Part shown: piece after piece, positions 37,908 to 48,353 of the stretch
Position numbering within the stretch: position 1 is the stretch's first letter
Layout of the letters: the number at the start of each line of letters is the position of its first letter
Assembly (NCBI GenBank): GCA_964019335.1
Contig: OZ025671.1
Span: forward strand, 496,001 to 560,000
Direction: 5' to 3'
Length of the DNA stretch: 64,000 bases
Source of the DNA: Diplonema japonicum
Taxonomy: Eukaryota > Euglenozoa > Diplonemea > Diplonemida > Diplonemidae
Notes under the pieces: generated by a model
The model's database searches: none
Seen by the model: only the letters and a program-made list of their open reading frames with translations
What the model was told of the DNA's origin: nothing
Made by a program: the position numbers and the translations under genes

Positions 37908-39580
37908 TAAATAAATACCAGGAGAGTCGGGTCTGACCACTCTGCTTGGAACGCTTCCGTTGACCTTCCCAGACGACGGGCCCTTCGTGACAGGCCGCGG
38001 GCTCAGCGTTCTGGGTTTTGTGGCCGGCGAACCGTAGTTGGAGGAGTCGTGCGAGCGGATGCTGCCCACGACGCCTGGTGACGCGCATCGTGAAGGCGGC
38101 TTCCGCGACACGATCGGGGAGCTGCTTGTCTTGCCTCTTGAAGAGGGCAGCATGTTGCGCTGCGCTGAAGAGGGCGTGATCGACCTCTTTGGTGCCTCCT
38201 TGTGTATCTCCGAAAGCATCTGCGTGGAATGCTTCATCTTATTCCGAAGACCAGCGAAGTCACTTTTTTCCGAGTCTGCCAACCGCTGGGCGAGGTTCTC
38301 GTTCTCGCGTAACGCGTCTTCGAGCTTCCCCTCCATCTCCGACACGCTGAAGGGTTTATTTTAATTTTTTCTTCTCTTTTTTTTTTCCCCCCCCTATCTC
38401 ATACAGAAGACGCAACCGTGAGACAGTCCGGTCCTGTTCCTCGATGGTCGTCGACTGGCGTCGAACGTTGTTGAGCAGCTCGTCACGTTCCTTAATTATT
38501 TTTTTTTTTTTCTTCTTTCGACAAACACACCATCGACTCCCAGTCGGGTGTCGGAGGCTTCACAACAGGCGACGGGTCGTTTGGCTTGGTTGCCCCCTGA
38601 CACCACGGTTCGTTCAAGATGTCCCTGATATCGATCCTGTCCTCAGGCTCCTTCTGCAGCAGTTTCTGAAGAAGCTGCACCGCTTCCTGAGAACAACTCG
38701 TCGGCATCTCGATCTTATCATCGGAGTACAAGATGTCCCTAATCTGCGCTTCGTCCATGTATTTCCCGGTGCTGAAAGGAAACACCCCAGCAAGCATCAC
38801 GTAGAGACAGACACCCAAAGACCACACATCGCTGATGTAATCATCATATCCAATACCTTCAAAATGCCCCCGAAATAGCTCGGGAGCGGCGTATCGCAGT
38901 GTACCCACGAGCTCAGTTGTGAATTCGTCTGGGGTGCATCGAAACGTGGAGCGATGGGTTCGTGCCAAACCGAAATCGGTGAGTTTTAATTCGTACTTGT
39001 CGGAGAGGAGCATGTTCTCGGGCTTTACGTCCCTATGAGACACACCATTGGCGTGGCAGCATATCAAGGCTTCCGTCATCATGATGAAATAAGATTTTGA
39101 GCGCTCTTCAGGTATCCGGTTGTCGTCGCATTCAAGAATGGCATCGCAGAGGTCCCCGTTTGATAGAGACTCGAGGATTACAAGGTATTCGTCAGCTTGA
39201 TCGAGCAAATCGATGAATTTCACGATGTGGCGATGGGTTGGGAGATGCTTCAAAACAGCTACCTCCTGCGTCACTTCATCAGTCCCCAAACGGTAGTGAA
39301 GATCTTCTTTTCGAACAATTTTGCTGACGTACTCTGTCCCCGATATAAGATCGATGGCTGGTTTCACAACAGACCATGCGCCCCTGCCCACGACGGTGTC
39401 CTCTATCCTGTAAGGGCCAATCACAGTTGTCTTCTGTTTCTGTCTAAAATTCGGGCTGCGTTCTCTTCTTGTTTTCACGCTTTTCCATAAGTTTTTTTGG
39501 CTTGGCTGGAAGCTGCGGCTTCGGGCCCCGTTCCTTCTTGGGACTCCTGGGGAGTTCGTTCTCGAGGTTGCACGTGACAT
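37302..39580 (-). CDS. Serine/threonine protein kinase fused through a coiled coil to a CAP-Gly domain
   Basis: 671 residues from five exons: 39580-38531, 38490-38405, 38346-37919, 37794-37722 and 37680-37302. Introns are 40, 58, 124 and 41 nt and all joins keep frame. Kinase domain about 53-315: GRGAWSVVKPA glycine loop, YVSKIVRK with the ATP-binding Lys, HRDVKPENMLL, DFGLA, and the APE motif as YAAPELF. It is closest to CAMK/AMPK-type kinases. Residues about 350-430 form a coiled coil, then comes a Ser/Pro/Arg-rich linker. The last ~80 residues are a CAP-Gly domain (FETGDLIMYT, GIIKYYGRGD, AGIEVVE, then HDGQGIF and NGLLVLPKDCRLI); the GKNDG loop reads GLHDG. CAP-Gly binds the EExY tail of tubulin or plus-end proteins, so this looks like a microtubule-targeted kinase. 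The 124-nt intron is mostly an A-run. Confidence 0.85.
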
Positions 39581-39668
39581 TCTCACCCCCTCCCCCTGTC
39601 TTTGTGAAGAGATTTATTAAAAGATGAATTAAAAAAAGAGAGAAAAAAAAAAAGTGGAAGGGGTTTTC

Positions 39669-39806
39669 TCATTCTTTTTTTATTAACTCACCTTCCCCGT
39701 CCAGTCTCATCGCTCCGTTCAGCCACCGTATTGCTGTGCAACTGCTGAATATGCTCCATATACCCAGCAAGACAACTGCGCCAGGTAGTTTTTTTTTAAC
39801 AGTCAT
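39669..39806 (-). CDS. Possible 45-residue single-pass membrane peptide, or a 5' exon
   Basis: A short frame too small to be convincing alone: MTVKKKLPGAVVLLGIWSI begins with Lys residues and a hydrophobic segment, followed by a charged end. It lies between the kinase-CAP-Gly gene and the next small gene. A GTGAGT at its 3' part could be a splice donor, but joining to the kinase frame at the next AG does not preserve that frame. It could be a tiny membrane protein subunit or an unrelated exon. Confidence 0.25.
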   Translation of the reverse strand: MTVKKKLPGAVVLLGIWSIFSSCTAIRWLNGAMRLDGEGELIKKE

Positions 39807-39900
39807 TTTTTTCTTCTTTTTTTTTTCCCTTCTTCTTTCGGACTGATGAGGGTCAGTGAGGGAGGGGGCAAGAAGAAAAAAAAAAGAGAGAGAAAAGCAT

Positions 39901-40080
39901 TTACAGTATCCCGTAGTTCTGCGCTTTTTCTTGTTTCACCGCCGACTGCCCCACCACAGCCAACTGCCCTGTGACGTCTACCTCAATCTGGCTGCGGTTC
40001 TGGATCGTCACCTTGCCGGGGTAGTTCAAGGCGAACTTCTTCCCCGGGCCCACATTGACGGTCTCGCTTTTGGAATTCAT
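39901..40080 (-). CDS. Small 59-residue protein, unknown
   Basis: ATG-initiated frame MNSKSETVNVGPGKKFALNY... with alternating hydrophobic residues (KVTIQNRSQIEVDVTGQLAVVGQ), suggesting a small beta-structured protein. Coding-like codon use contrasts with the homopolymer flanks. No family recognised. An upstream exon is possible, since the DNA before the ATG is purine-rich and contains a CAG. Confidence 0.4.
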   Translation of the reverse strand: MNSKSETVNVGPGKKFALNYPGKVTIQNRSQIEVDVTGQLAVVGQSAVKQEKAQNYGIL

Positions 40081-40280
40081 TCCTCCCCGTGTAACTGGTT
40101 TCCTTTTTTTTTTTTTTTTCTCCTTTTCCTTCTCCCTTGTGTAAATCACCTTTTTTTTTTTTTTTTCTCTTCTTTTTAAATTCTTTTTTACAAAAAATAT
40201 ACGTGAGAATGGAAAAAGGAAAAAAAAAAAAAATAGAAATACAATAGTGGGTATACAACTTTAAAAAAAAAGGAAATTCT

Positions 40281-41489
40281 TTACATAGAATACGGTGATC
40301 GTTGAGGGCTATACAAGTTACCCGTACCAGGGGCAGGGGTGCGTCGGGCAAGAAGGGGTTGTTGTTGTTGTTGTTGTTGCTTTTGAAACTGGGTTTCGTA
40401 TTCGATTGCGGTGCGAACGGCCGAGTTCAGCTCGTCGGTGAGCGATGTGATGTATTGTGTAGAGCAGTTGATGTTCTTCTGGTTCTCCTCCCGTGCGTCA
40501 GCGAGGGCTTCCCGTGTGTTGTGAAGCTCTTCACGTGTTGTGCGCAAGGACTCGGACAGCTCAGCGACGTCCATCGCAGCACATTGCTTGGCCTCCGCCA
40601 TTATTTTTCGCATTTGTTCCACTCTTCTCTCCATCATGCTGCCCTCCCCTCGCAGTGCTTCTTTCTCAGCTACATCATCTTGGTGTGCCTGTGTCAAGGC
40701 TAACATGACTGCTCTCTTTGCTTCAATGTCCATTACGTCATCTTCGTGTTGTTGCTCCAGTGCGCCTACCCTTCCTTGAAGTTTGAGGTTAACGGTGTCA
40801 ACAGCTGCTGTTTCTTTTTTCGTGTACTCGACTTCCTTCTCGAGGTCTCGAACCTTTGTCTCGCTTCTCTCGAGCCGGAGGCCCGCGTCGTGTAGCTCAG
40901 CGGTGAGGGTGGCCACATCCTCCCTCCGTTCCCGGAGTTGGTTCTCATAATTGCGTGTTTTCTCGCTTTGTTCCGCTGCAAGGTTCTGCGCCTCGTCTGC
41001 GAGCTGCTGTTGCAGAGAAAGCCTTTCTTTGAGACTATCTGTTTCTTCTAAATACGCTGCTTCCTTAGCACGGTTGGTGTCGAGTTGCTTCCGAAGGTCT
41101 ATGCATTCCATGCATTGCTGTTCCTGTGCTGTAGTTTCAGAGAGACGCTGCTGCGAGAGGAGATTTGCACGAAGGGCTTCGGTTTCAACATCTCGTTCAC
41201 GCAACCGTTTTTCGCACAGACGCAGCTTGTCGGTTTTTTGTTGCGCGAGCAGCTGCTGCAGGGCGAGGCTTTCACCCAGGCTTTCAAGTTCATTGTCACG
41301 TTCTTTTACTCGTGCGGTGAGAAGGGCTACTTGGGCCATTTCACCTGCCCGTTTGTGTCGCTCGGTTAGTACCCTCCAACAAGCATCTTCACTCTCTTCC
41401 AACCATCGCCGGAGTTCTTTCTGATAAGCAGTTACCTCATTTCTGGCAGTGCTGTGCTTCGTGGTCATGTGGCCATCGTAGTCCGCCAT
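40281..41489 (-). CDS. Long coiled-coil protein, 402 residues
   Basis: Starts MADYDGHMTTKHSTARNEV and becomes a nearly continuous heptad-patterned, Glu/Gln/Leu/Arg-rich coiled coil from about 20 to 360 (for example ARVKERDNELESLGESLALQ). The tail holds a polyglutamine stretch of about eight residues encoded by CAA/CAG repeats, and ends with NLYSPQRSPYSM. No other domain. It is probably a structural or cytoskeletal scaffold (inference). The polyGln encodes the TTGTTG repeat at 40362-40380 on the plus strand. Confidence 0.7.
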   Translation of the reverse strand: MADYDGHMTTKHSTARNEVTAYQKELRRWLEESEDACWRVLTERHKRAGEMAQVALLTARVKERDNELESLGESLALQQLLAQQKTDKLRLCEKRLRERDVETEALRANLLSQQRLSETTAQEQQCMECIDLRKQLDTNRAKEAAYLEETDSLKERLSLQQQLADEAQNLAAEQSEKTRNYENQLRERREDVATLTAELHDAGLRLERSETKVRDLEKEVEYTKKETAAVDTVNLKLQGRVGALEQQHEDDVMDIEAKRAVMLALTQAHQDDVAEKEALRGEGSMMERRVEQMRKIMAEAKQCAAMDVAELSESLRTTREELHNTREALADAREENQKNINCSTQYITSLTDELNSAVRTAIEYETQFQKQQQQQQQPLLARRTPAPGTGNLYSPQRSPYSM

Positions 41490-43113
41490 TCTGGATGATT
41501 TAAAAAAAAAAAAAAAGAAGAAACCATGTTTCAATGTGTTCATTAGAAAAAATATAAAAAAAAAAAAAGAAGGGCCGGGATTGAGAAGAGAGGCAATAGG
41601 GATGGTGTGAAAAGGCGGGGGCAGAGAGGGCTGGAAGGGGGGGGGGGGGGGGGTCGTGCGGGGGGGATCAATAAAAATAAATAAAAAATTTTCTGTGACA
41701 GTGGCAGGTGGTCGGTGGGGGGGGGGGTTTTTTTTTGAAAGATCCCCTTTTTGTGTTTTTTTTTATTTGCTTCCTTTTTTTATTTTTTATTTTTTTATTA
41801 TTTTTTTTTTTATATCTTTTCTTCGACTGACAATCACTATCCCAATAGTGGTATACATTTCTCTTCAATTTTTTTTTTGTCGGCAAGGTGGGTTTTGTGT
41901 GAATGAAAGGGGATGGGACACTAATAAAAAAAAAAAGGAAAAAAAAAAAGAAAGAAAAAACTAATCAAAACAAAATGGTGGTGAATGGTGGCACTAGTGG
42001 GAAACGAAGCTGGATTTTAATCTTTTTTTTTTGATTTGTGGTATCGTGTAACGGTAGCAGCTTTGCAGAAGCTTTCTCCTGTTTGAGGGGGGGGGAGGGG
42101 GGGTGAATGTACTTAGAAGTGGTAAGTAACTTTCCATTATTTTCTCTTTTAATTTTTTGGCACAAAAGAAAGAAAAGGTAAAAAAAAGGGGGGGTTTTTT
42201 TTATAAAAAAAAAAGAGAGAGAAAATTAACTAGAAAGAAAAAAGTAAATTTCCTCTTTTTTTTGTTTATTCTTTTCCCTCCCTCTTCCCTCAGGGGAAAT
42301 GAAATACTTCCTTCTTTTTTTTTTTTTTTTTCGTTCTCATCCCATTCTGGGCCATTAACCCGACTTTAACCCTTATTCTTTTTTTAAATTGTGTTCGATT
42401 CCCTGTTATTTTGTCCCCCCCTAGTTTTCTTTTTTTTATAGTTTTTTCCCCCTCCCCTTTCCAAAAATATTTTTCCTTGCTCGGGTAGGGAATTGAGGAG
42501 GGCTAGACGAGAAGAAAAAAAAAAGAAAAAAAAAAAAAAAAAAAGAGCGCCTGCTTCAATACAGGCGAAGTTGTAGCATCAATCGCACTTCTTTTTTCTT
42601 CTTTTTTCTTCCCCCCCCCCCAGACCAATCCAGAAATAGGGTATTGGGAAATTTGGGTACGGGGCGGCGAGGGGAAACAAAAAAAAAAAAAATATCGTGA
42701 GTAATCGAGGCAAATCACATATGACAGTAATCATGTAGCCCTTCTTCTTCCATACTTTGACTCTGAGAACCATATCAGCTTTGGCCCAAAAACACACCAA
42801 ACAAGATGACGGCACTAAGAGAGAGAGAGAGAGAGAGTGGGGGAGTAAACAAAAAAAGGGGGGTGGGGTAACGAGGGGGTAGCAGGGGAGGGTAAACCGT
42901 AGTGTTCGAACAAGAAACACCACAAACCCGGAGGGCTCGCACGAAGGGAATGGGAAATAAAAGGGGGAAACAAAAAAATAAAAAGATATAAAAAAAGGGG
43001 GTCTTTGTTTTACTTATTTTTTTTTTTTTTTTTGGAATTTACTCCCTGTTTTTTTTTCTCTCCTTCGGTCTTTCCCCCCCCCCCCCCTTTCTTACTCGTT
43101 TCCCATGTGGAGT

Positions 43114-43160
<47 letters not shown>

Positions 43161-44291
43161 GAAAAAATAAAATTTCTTTTGTGCTTTAATGTCAAGAAAG
43201 CAGAACAATGAAGCTGAAAAAGAAGAGAAAAAAAAAAAAGACATTTAAAAAAAGAGAAGTGAGAAATTGATTTTTTTTTTCTTTTTTCAAAAAAAAAAAA
43301 AAAAGGGATAATAGCACAGCCACATAAAGGGGGTGGGATGGGGAACAAAGAGAAAGAGAATAAACGATCACAACTACGAACACAGGCGTATGGGGTGGGT
43401 AGGTGGGCTGCACAGCTTTTTCTTTTTCTTTTTTTCTTGTGTCCTTTTTTTCGTCTCGCTCCTCTTTTTTTATTAATTCATGGACAAAGAACATGTAAAA
43501 ATAAATAAAAGAAATCTTTTTTTTTTTTATAAATATAACAGAGGCAGATCTGAGATATCAAGCCCCTCATTTGGTTTCTGTTTGACATTTTCTTTTTTTT
43601 TTTTGTTACTGTATCTCAATGAAAGGGACTAGAAGACACAAAAAAAAAAAAGAAAAAAAAAAACACTCCTTTTTCCTAAACTGATCCACAAAAAAGAAAA
43701 AAAAGAAAAAAAGAACAGCCTCGATCACCTTATTAAGTTTGACACCCCTAATATTTTAAAATACGGTATTACAGTACTAATTTATTAAGGATTTAAAAAG
43801 AAAAAAATAAGGGGAGCGAAAAAAGGATTGTTCTTTTTTTTTTTTTTTTTTTGGAAAATCTGCTTTTGGAAATAAAAAGGGGGGTGAATAATTTGCAATT
43901 CCTTTTCATTGATTGTTTTGTTTTTTACTTTTTTTTTTTAAACACAGCACTGCAAACCTCTTTAATTTTGTTGCTGGAAAAAAAAAAAACCTTCCCCCGG
44001 AATGGTTTTATTTTCCTGGGGTCATTTTTCCATTAGGGGGGAAAAATCGCTAAGAAAAAAAAAATCCTGGAAAAACCTTATATTCCGAAAAGAGAAGAAA
44101 ACCCAACTGCCTTCTTTTTTTTTTTCTCTCTTTTTTTTTGAACACCCTTTTCGGGAAACAATTAAGAGGCTTACAGTATTTGCATATCTTCTTCAGTTTC
44201 TTATGGGTTCTAGCTGTTTTTTTCCCCCCCCCCTCCTTAACAGCAAGTAAACAAAAAAAAAAAACAAAAAAAAAAAAACAAAAAAAAAACA
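41490..44291. other. 2.8-kb gene-free spacer
   Basis: The longest stretch without a gene. It consists of homopolymer runs with T-runs up to about 37 bases near 43123-43159, a GA repeat near 42820-42837, and G-runs near 41637-41653. A mixed stretch at 42700-42930 has a short minus-strand frame (DMVLRVKVWKKKGYMITVI) with no supportable start or family. It ends at the family B transposon. Confidence 0.6.
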
Positions 44292-44295
44292 TTAT

Positions 44296-45157
44296 CCCCT
44301 AAACGCCCGGAGCCTATCTACGGTACCCCCCCCATTTTCGTTGTTGCTTTAAATACTCAAAAAAAGGGCAGCATGCAACCATAGGAAGGTGCAAGGAAAG
44401 GGTAAACGGTACTAAAATTTTCAATTCCAGGTGCCAGATTCAGATGAGAACACTTAACTATGTGTGTAAGAGTACTTTTTATGTCCGATTTTGGGGGTCT
44501 TGTCGTGGGGGGTCCGTGGAGTTATGGCTGGGCTAAAAAGGGCAGCATTCAGCCCTATTTGGTGCCCTGAACTCTAGGATTGAGGTCAGTCTGGAGACTT
44601 TTTGGGGCTGTGGGATGAAAAAAGCAACTTGTGAGTTTTTTTTCCAGCTGGGGTAGCATGCAAGGGTAAAAAACACGTTTTGCATAAGGGGGTTTTGCAA
44701 CAGGGGCACCACGTTTGCACCTTCTTCCCGCACCAGGTGAGGTAGCGCTGTATATGTCAACGAATCGGTTTGCTCATTTTCTCAAAAGCCGGGATGGTCA
44801 AATTAGAATTTGTTGTCCAGTAGCTCTTCATGTTCGGTGCCGAGCGTAAACCCATTAACAGGACCAACCCAAGCCAAATTTTGTACTCTGGGATGGAAAG
44901 ATTCAGATTCCGCTGTTTTTTTGAACCGAAACCGTTCGTGGAAGAAACTATGAGCTCAAGTACCGCGTTCATTTTAAGCCAACCCTGCCGGTTTTCAATT
45001 AAAACAAAACTTTTAACGCAAAATGTAGTTCCAAGACAAAATAAACCGCGCAACAATGCCATATTTTGAAGTCCAGGGGCCGTGTTCAAAAAAAAGTACT
45101 TAGCAAAAAAGCAAATTTTGAAATAAGGACAAAAACGTCCGCGCGGGCGTTTAGGGG
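44296..45157 (-). mobile_element. piggyBac-type transposon, family B, internally deleted copy (862 bp)
   Basis: Perfect 14-bp inverted repeats (CCCCTAAACGCCCG) at 44296-44309 and, inverted, at 45144-45157. The direct 4-bp flanks are TTAT at 44292-44295 and 45158-45161, not TTAA. Its right-hand ~190 bp matches, inverted, the element that starts at 63458. It holds only remnants of the transposase and would depend on a helper copy. Confidence 0.87.
44655..44972 (-). pseudogene. Deletion derivative of the family B piggyBac-like transposase
   Basis: Starts at the ATG 44972 and reads AVLELIVSSTNGFG, then PEYKIWLGLVLLMGL and KSYWTTNSNL, the N-terminal helical part of piggyBac transposases, ending at a stop near 44757. 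A different frame downstream retains the C-terminal cysteine finger (CPCCKTPLCKTCF) at about 44740-44655. The catalytic middle with all three acidic residues is gone. A further ~230 bp after the start codon is missing relative to the copy at 63643. Confidence 0.8.
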
Positions 45158-45161
45158 TTAT

Positions 45162-45545
45162 TAAAAATCTCGCAAAAAGGGTGGGGCAGGAAGAATCGGG
45201 TGAAGACGAGAGGTGTGGCTTTCTCGTTGGTCGTTGTAGTTTTTTTTTTTTTTTTTTTTCTTTTTTTTTCTTTTTCTCGGAGGTATTCTTGGTTTCTTCT
45301 TCTTTAGCCTTTTAAAGAGTGAACCCTCTCTCTCTCTCAGTATTCTTCTCCTCGATCCAGTTTTCTTCTTCTTCTTTCCCCCCCCTTCTTCGCCATCGGG
45401 CCCAACTAATTAATAAAAAAAATCGAGCATAGGTGCGAATCTGAAGGGAGATATCGGTGGGGACCTTATTAGTATAATTATTAAAGTGTCTCTTGGGTGT
45501 CTAAGGACAGGTGAGAACTCGGGAGGGGGATGACAAGACAGGACC
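45162..45545. other. Spacer between transposon and CELF-like gene
   Basis: No gene seen; T-runs and CT-rich DNA. It is downstream of the CELF-like gene and probably contains its 3' end signals, though I recognise none. Confidence 0.5.
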
Positions 45546-47302
45546 TCACGCGTGCTGGGCGTCAGGAATCACGTAATTTTGCTGGTAAGCAAACTCCCCA
45601 CGGTACACATGGGGGCTGTTTGGGATTTTTTTTTTTTTTTTTTTTTTTCTTGCATGCACACCTCCCAGCTCCTGAAGGCGACCCAGACTCACTGCTGTTA
45701 GGGGACTGCCACTGTTGCACTGCCCTGGGTTGGTTCCCTTGCTGCCCCATGGTGAGCCTGCCCATAATGGTGGTGATCTCCTGTTGGGGCAGCTGCAAAG
45801 GCTGGTGGGTTTGCTGTTGCTGCTGTTGCTGTTGCTGCTGCTGCTGCTGCTGCACTGGCTGCTGTCGGTAGTGTTGTTGCTGGTGGCTGTCATGTCGCTC
45901 GTCACGGCGCCTCCTCTTCTCGGCCTTGTTGTGATTATTTTTTATCACCACCGCCAGGGATACATACCTCTGTGTTCGCAGGACGGACTGTCATCGGCCC
46001 CTGGCCACCCGGCAGTGTCATGACCCCGTCCAGGTGTGAGATGGCCGACGACGCAGAAGCCTTGCACGCGTACCTCACAAAGGCACACCCCCTGCTCTTC
46101 CCTTCTTTGCGCAGGACAGCGACCTCAATGAGGTTGCCGTAAGGCTCGAAGAGGTTCCTCAGCTCCTCCTCATCGATGGTGAGCGGTATCTGCCCCACGA
46201 AGAGCTTCACATCCTTATCCGCGTCGACCTCGCCTTCCGCAAGCCTCACCTGCATGCATGTTGCCATCCCCTCCAACTTCATCTTCCCGTGAAGACCCCG
46301 CACTGCCGCCAGCGCACTTGTAGGCTCCTGAAACACCACGAAGGCCGCACCGGTACCCTGTTTGCGTTAAGTGTGTCCGGAGGCATACCTTCCCCGTTGC
46401 CCTGTCGTAGATGATGTGCAGGTCCTCGATGGCCCCGAAGTGCCCCATGATCTGCGTCAGCTCCTCGTCAGTCGTGTGCTTCGGCAGCTGTGTGTCGCAT
46501 GGTTTCTCCTTCCTTCAAATTCTTATGTACACACCTGTCCCACAAAGAGCTTCCTCCCACCCCTGCTGGGGAAGTTCCTGTTCCTTCTGGCCTTTGGCGA
46601 CGCGTCTGAGCTGGAGTTGCTCATCGGGGAGTGCTGCTTGGGGTGGATGGACATCGGGAGGGGCGGTGCGAGGGTGGGCTGGAGGTTGAGGTTAGTGGGC
46701 GAGGTGAGCGGGGGGCTGTTGACGCTCCCACCAGGGCGGCTGTTGTTGTTCACGAAGGTGGTGGCGAAGGGCCCGCCGTGGGCGGCGTTGCCGGGGGAGT
46801 TGGGGGGCGACATGAGGGGGTGGGAAGAGGGGGAGAGGAGGATGGGAGGGTTTCCAGGGGTGAAAGCTTGGTTAGTAGGCGAGGTGGGCATAAGGGGGGG
46901 CGCCCCGGGAGAGTTGCCACCAAGAGACATCATGTTGGGTGTCAGAGGCGGCTGGAGGGAAGGGGTGCCAGGAGAGGTCAAGCTTTGCTGCGGGGGACCT
47001 CCCAGGTGGATGGGCGCAGGTTGGTTATTCCCCATAGGGTTCAAATTACTCATCGAAGGACTCAGCGTGTTCATAGGAGGGGACAGCAAAGTAGGAGGCT
47101 GCGGTGACACTCCTGCCTGCTGCCATTGCGGAGACTTCAAGTGCTCCATCTCAGGAGGACTCATCAAGGTTGGCATTGCTTCGTTGCGCGGCGTAACGGA
47201 GTACGGGTCATGAGTGGTTCTTACTTTGCTCCCTTCCTCCCCGAGAAATGCCGTCGTTGGAGTGACAGGCACAGCCACTTCTCCTTGCTGCATTAGTGAC
47301 AT
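45546..47302 (-). CDS. CELF/Bruno-like RNA-binding protein with two RRMs and polyGln
   Basis: 529 residues from five exons: 47302-46535, 46487-46389, 46357-45968, 45924-45662 and 45615-45546; introns are 47, 31, 43 and 46 nt. The first ~240 residues are Pro/Asn/Ser-rich and disordered. RRM1 begins GGRKLFVGQLPKHTTDEEL and continues over two exon joins to GKGTGAAFVVFQEPTSA. RRM2 begins KLFVGQIPLTIDEEELRN, with RGCAFVRYA and ends TLPGGQGPMTVRPANTE, where the TLPG segment is a hallmark of CELF proteins. The spacing between the RRMs is short, as in CELF. A polyGln tract and a final QQNYVIPDAQHA follow. It likely controls splicing, translation or decay of mRNA. Every exon join falls on a domain-preserving boundary, which supports the very small introns. 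Confidence 0.87.
45811..45853. repeat. CTG/TTG trinucleotide repeat encoding polyglutamine
   Basis: On the minus strand it reads CAG/CAA and encodes about 14 glutamines in the fourth exon of the CELF-like gene. Confidence 0.9.
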
Positions 47303-48353
47303 GTATTTACTTTTTCTTTTTGTATCCCTTTGTTTTTTTTTTTTTTAATAGTGTTTTTTCAAAAGGGGTTTAAAAAAAAAGGAAATATTCACGTCTTCGG
47401 AGTCTAAACAACTTATTGTGTGACACACACGGCCTGCAAAATGTGCCATCAATATCTTTTTTTTAAAGCCCTTATTGGGGCTTTCCCCTCCCTTTTTTTG
47501 TTTCGTTTCTTGCCCCCCCCCCCCCTCCCTTTTAGCACGTATTTACAAAACTCAATTTAAAGAAAAAGGAGAACAACGCACCCAAAGGGAGGGGGGGGGG
47601 GGGGGAGAAACAAAAAAGGGGGTATATCTAGAGTAAACGTAGTTTTCGGTAGAATGAAACTTTTGCATTGGGAATTGAAAACGGGGGGGTACTCCGGTAT
47701 TATTACTTGATTTTCGTTTTTTTTTTTTTGAAAATTTTTTTTATCTATTTCCTTTGCAATTACCCAGTGCACCAAGGAGCAAGAATTAAATGGGAAAAAA
47801 AAAAACAAGGCTTTATTTTTTTTTCTTTTTTTAATTCTCTTGCACTTTACTACAACTTCTAAGGGGGGGGGGGGGGGGAGATGGTCTTACCGATCTTTGT
47901 TTTTAATCTTTTTTATTATTATCTTATTTCTTGTTTGTGTCACCAAATAAAACAGAATCACGTGTGGTTTAGTGGAGAAAAAAAAGTTTCTTTTTTGCTA
48001 AACCATTAAAAGAACGAAGCGCTAAATATCTAGCGATCAAAAAGATTTAATTTTTATGCAAAGGCATTTTCGTGTGTACAGTATATATATATGATCAAGT
48101 CACACACGGCAGGCACCGCTTCACGGTGTTACAGCCTGCGTCTTTTTCAGCATTCTCAATGATGTTTTAAGTTTAGAAAATATATGCCGTCTTTTAATGG
48201 TTACTTGTATTTTTTTTTTTTTTTTTTTTTTTTTAAATTGAGATTTTCACATTCGTGACCTGATGACATGAAAATTTTTTTTAAAAAAAATCACCCCGGG
48301 CAGCTGGCTGTATCCATCCAAGGACGCAGTGGCTGTAGTGCCTTTCTTTGTAA
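47303..48353. other. Spacer with a possible small structured RNA near 48106-48146
   Basis: No protein gene. A TATATATATA box (48082-48091) is followed about 18 bp later by an imperfect hairpin (GCAGG at 48109-48113 pairs with CCTGC at 48135-48139; CACCG at 48114-48118 pairs with CGGTG at 48124-48128; loop CTTCA) and then a short T-run at 48142-48146. This would fit a short Pol III-type transcript on the plus strand but is unproven. The rest is homopolymer DNA. Confidence 0.35.

Noticed and set aside
39580-39806. Joining the 45-residue membrane ORF to the kinase gene as a first exon
   Set aside because: The GTGAGT donor and the next AG acceptor do not preserve the kinase frame; no other pair of sites did either, so they are kept separate.
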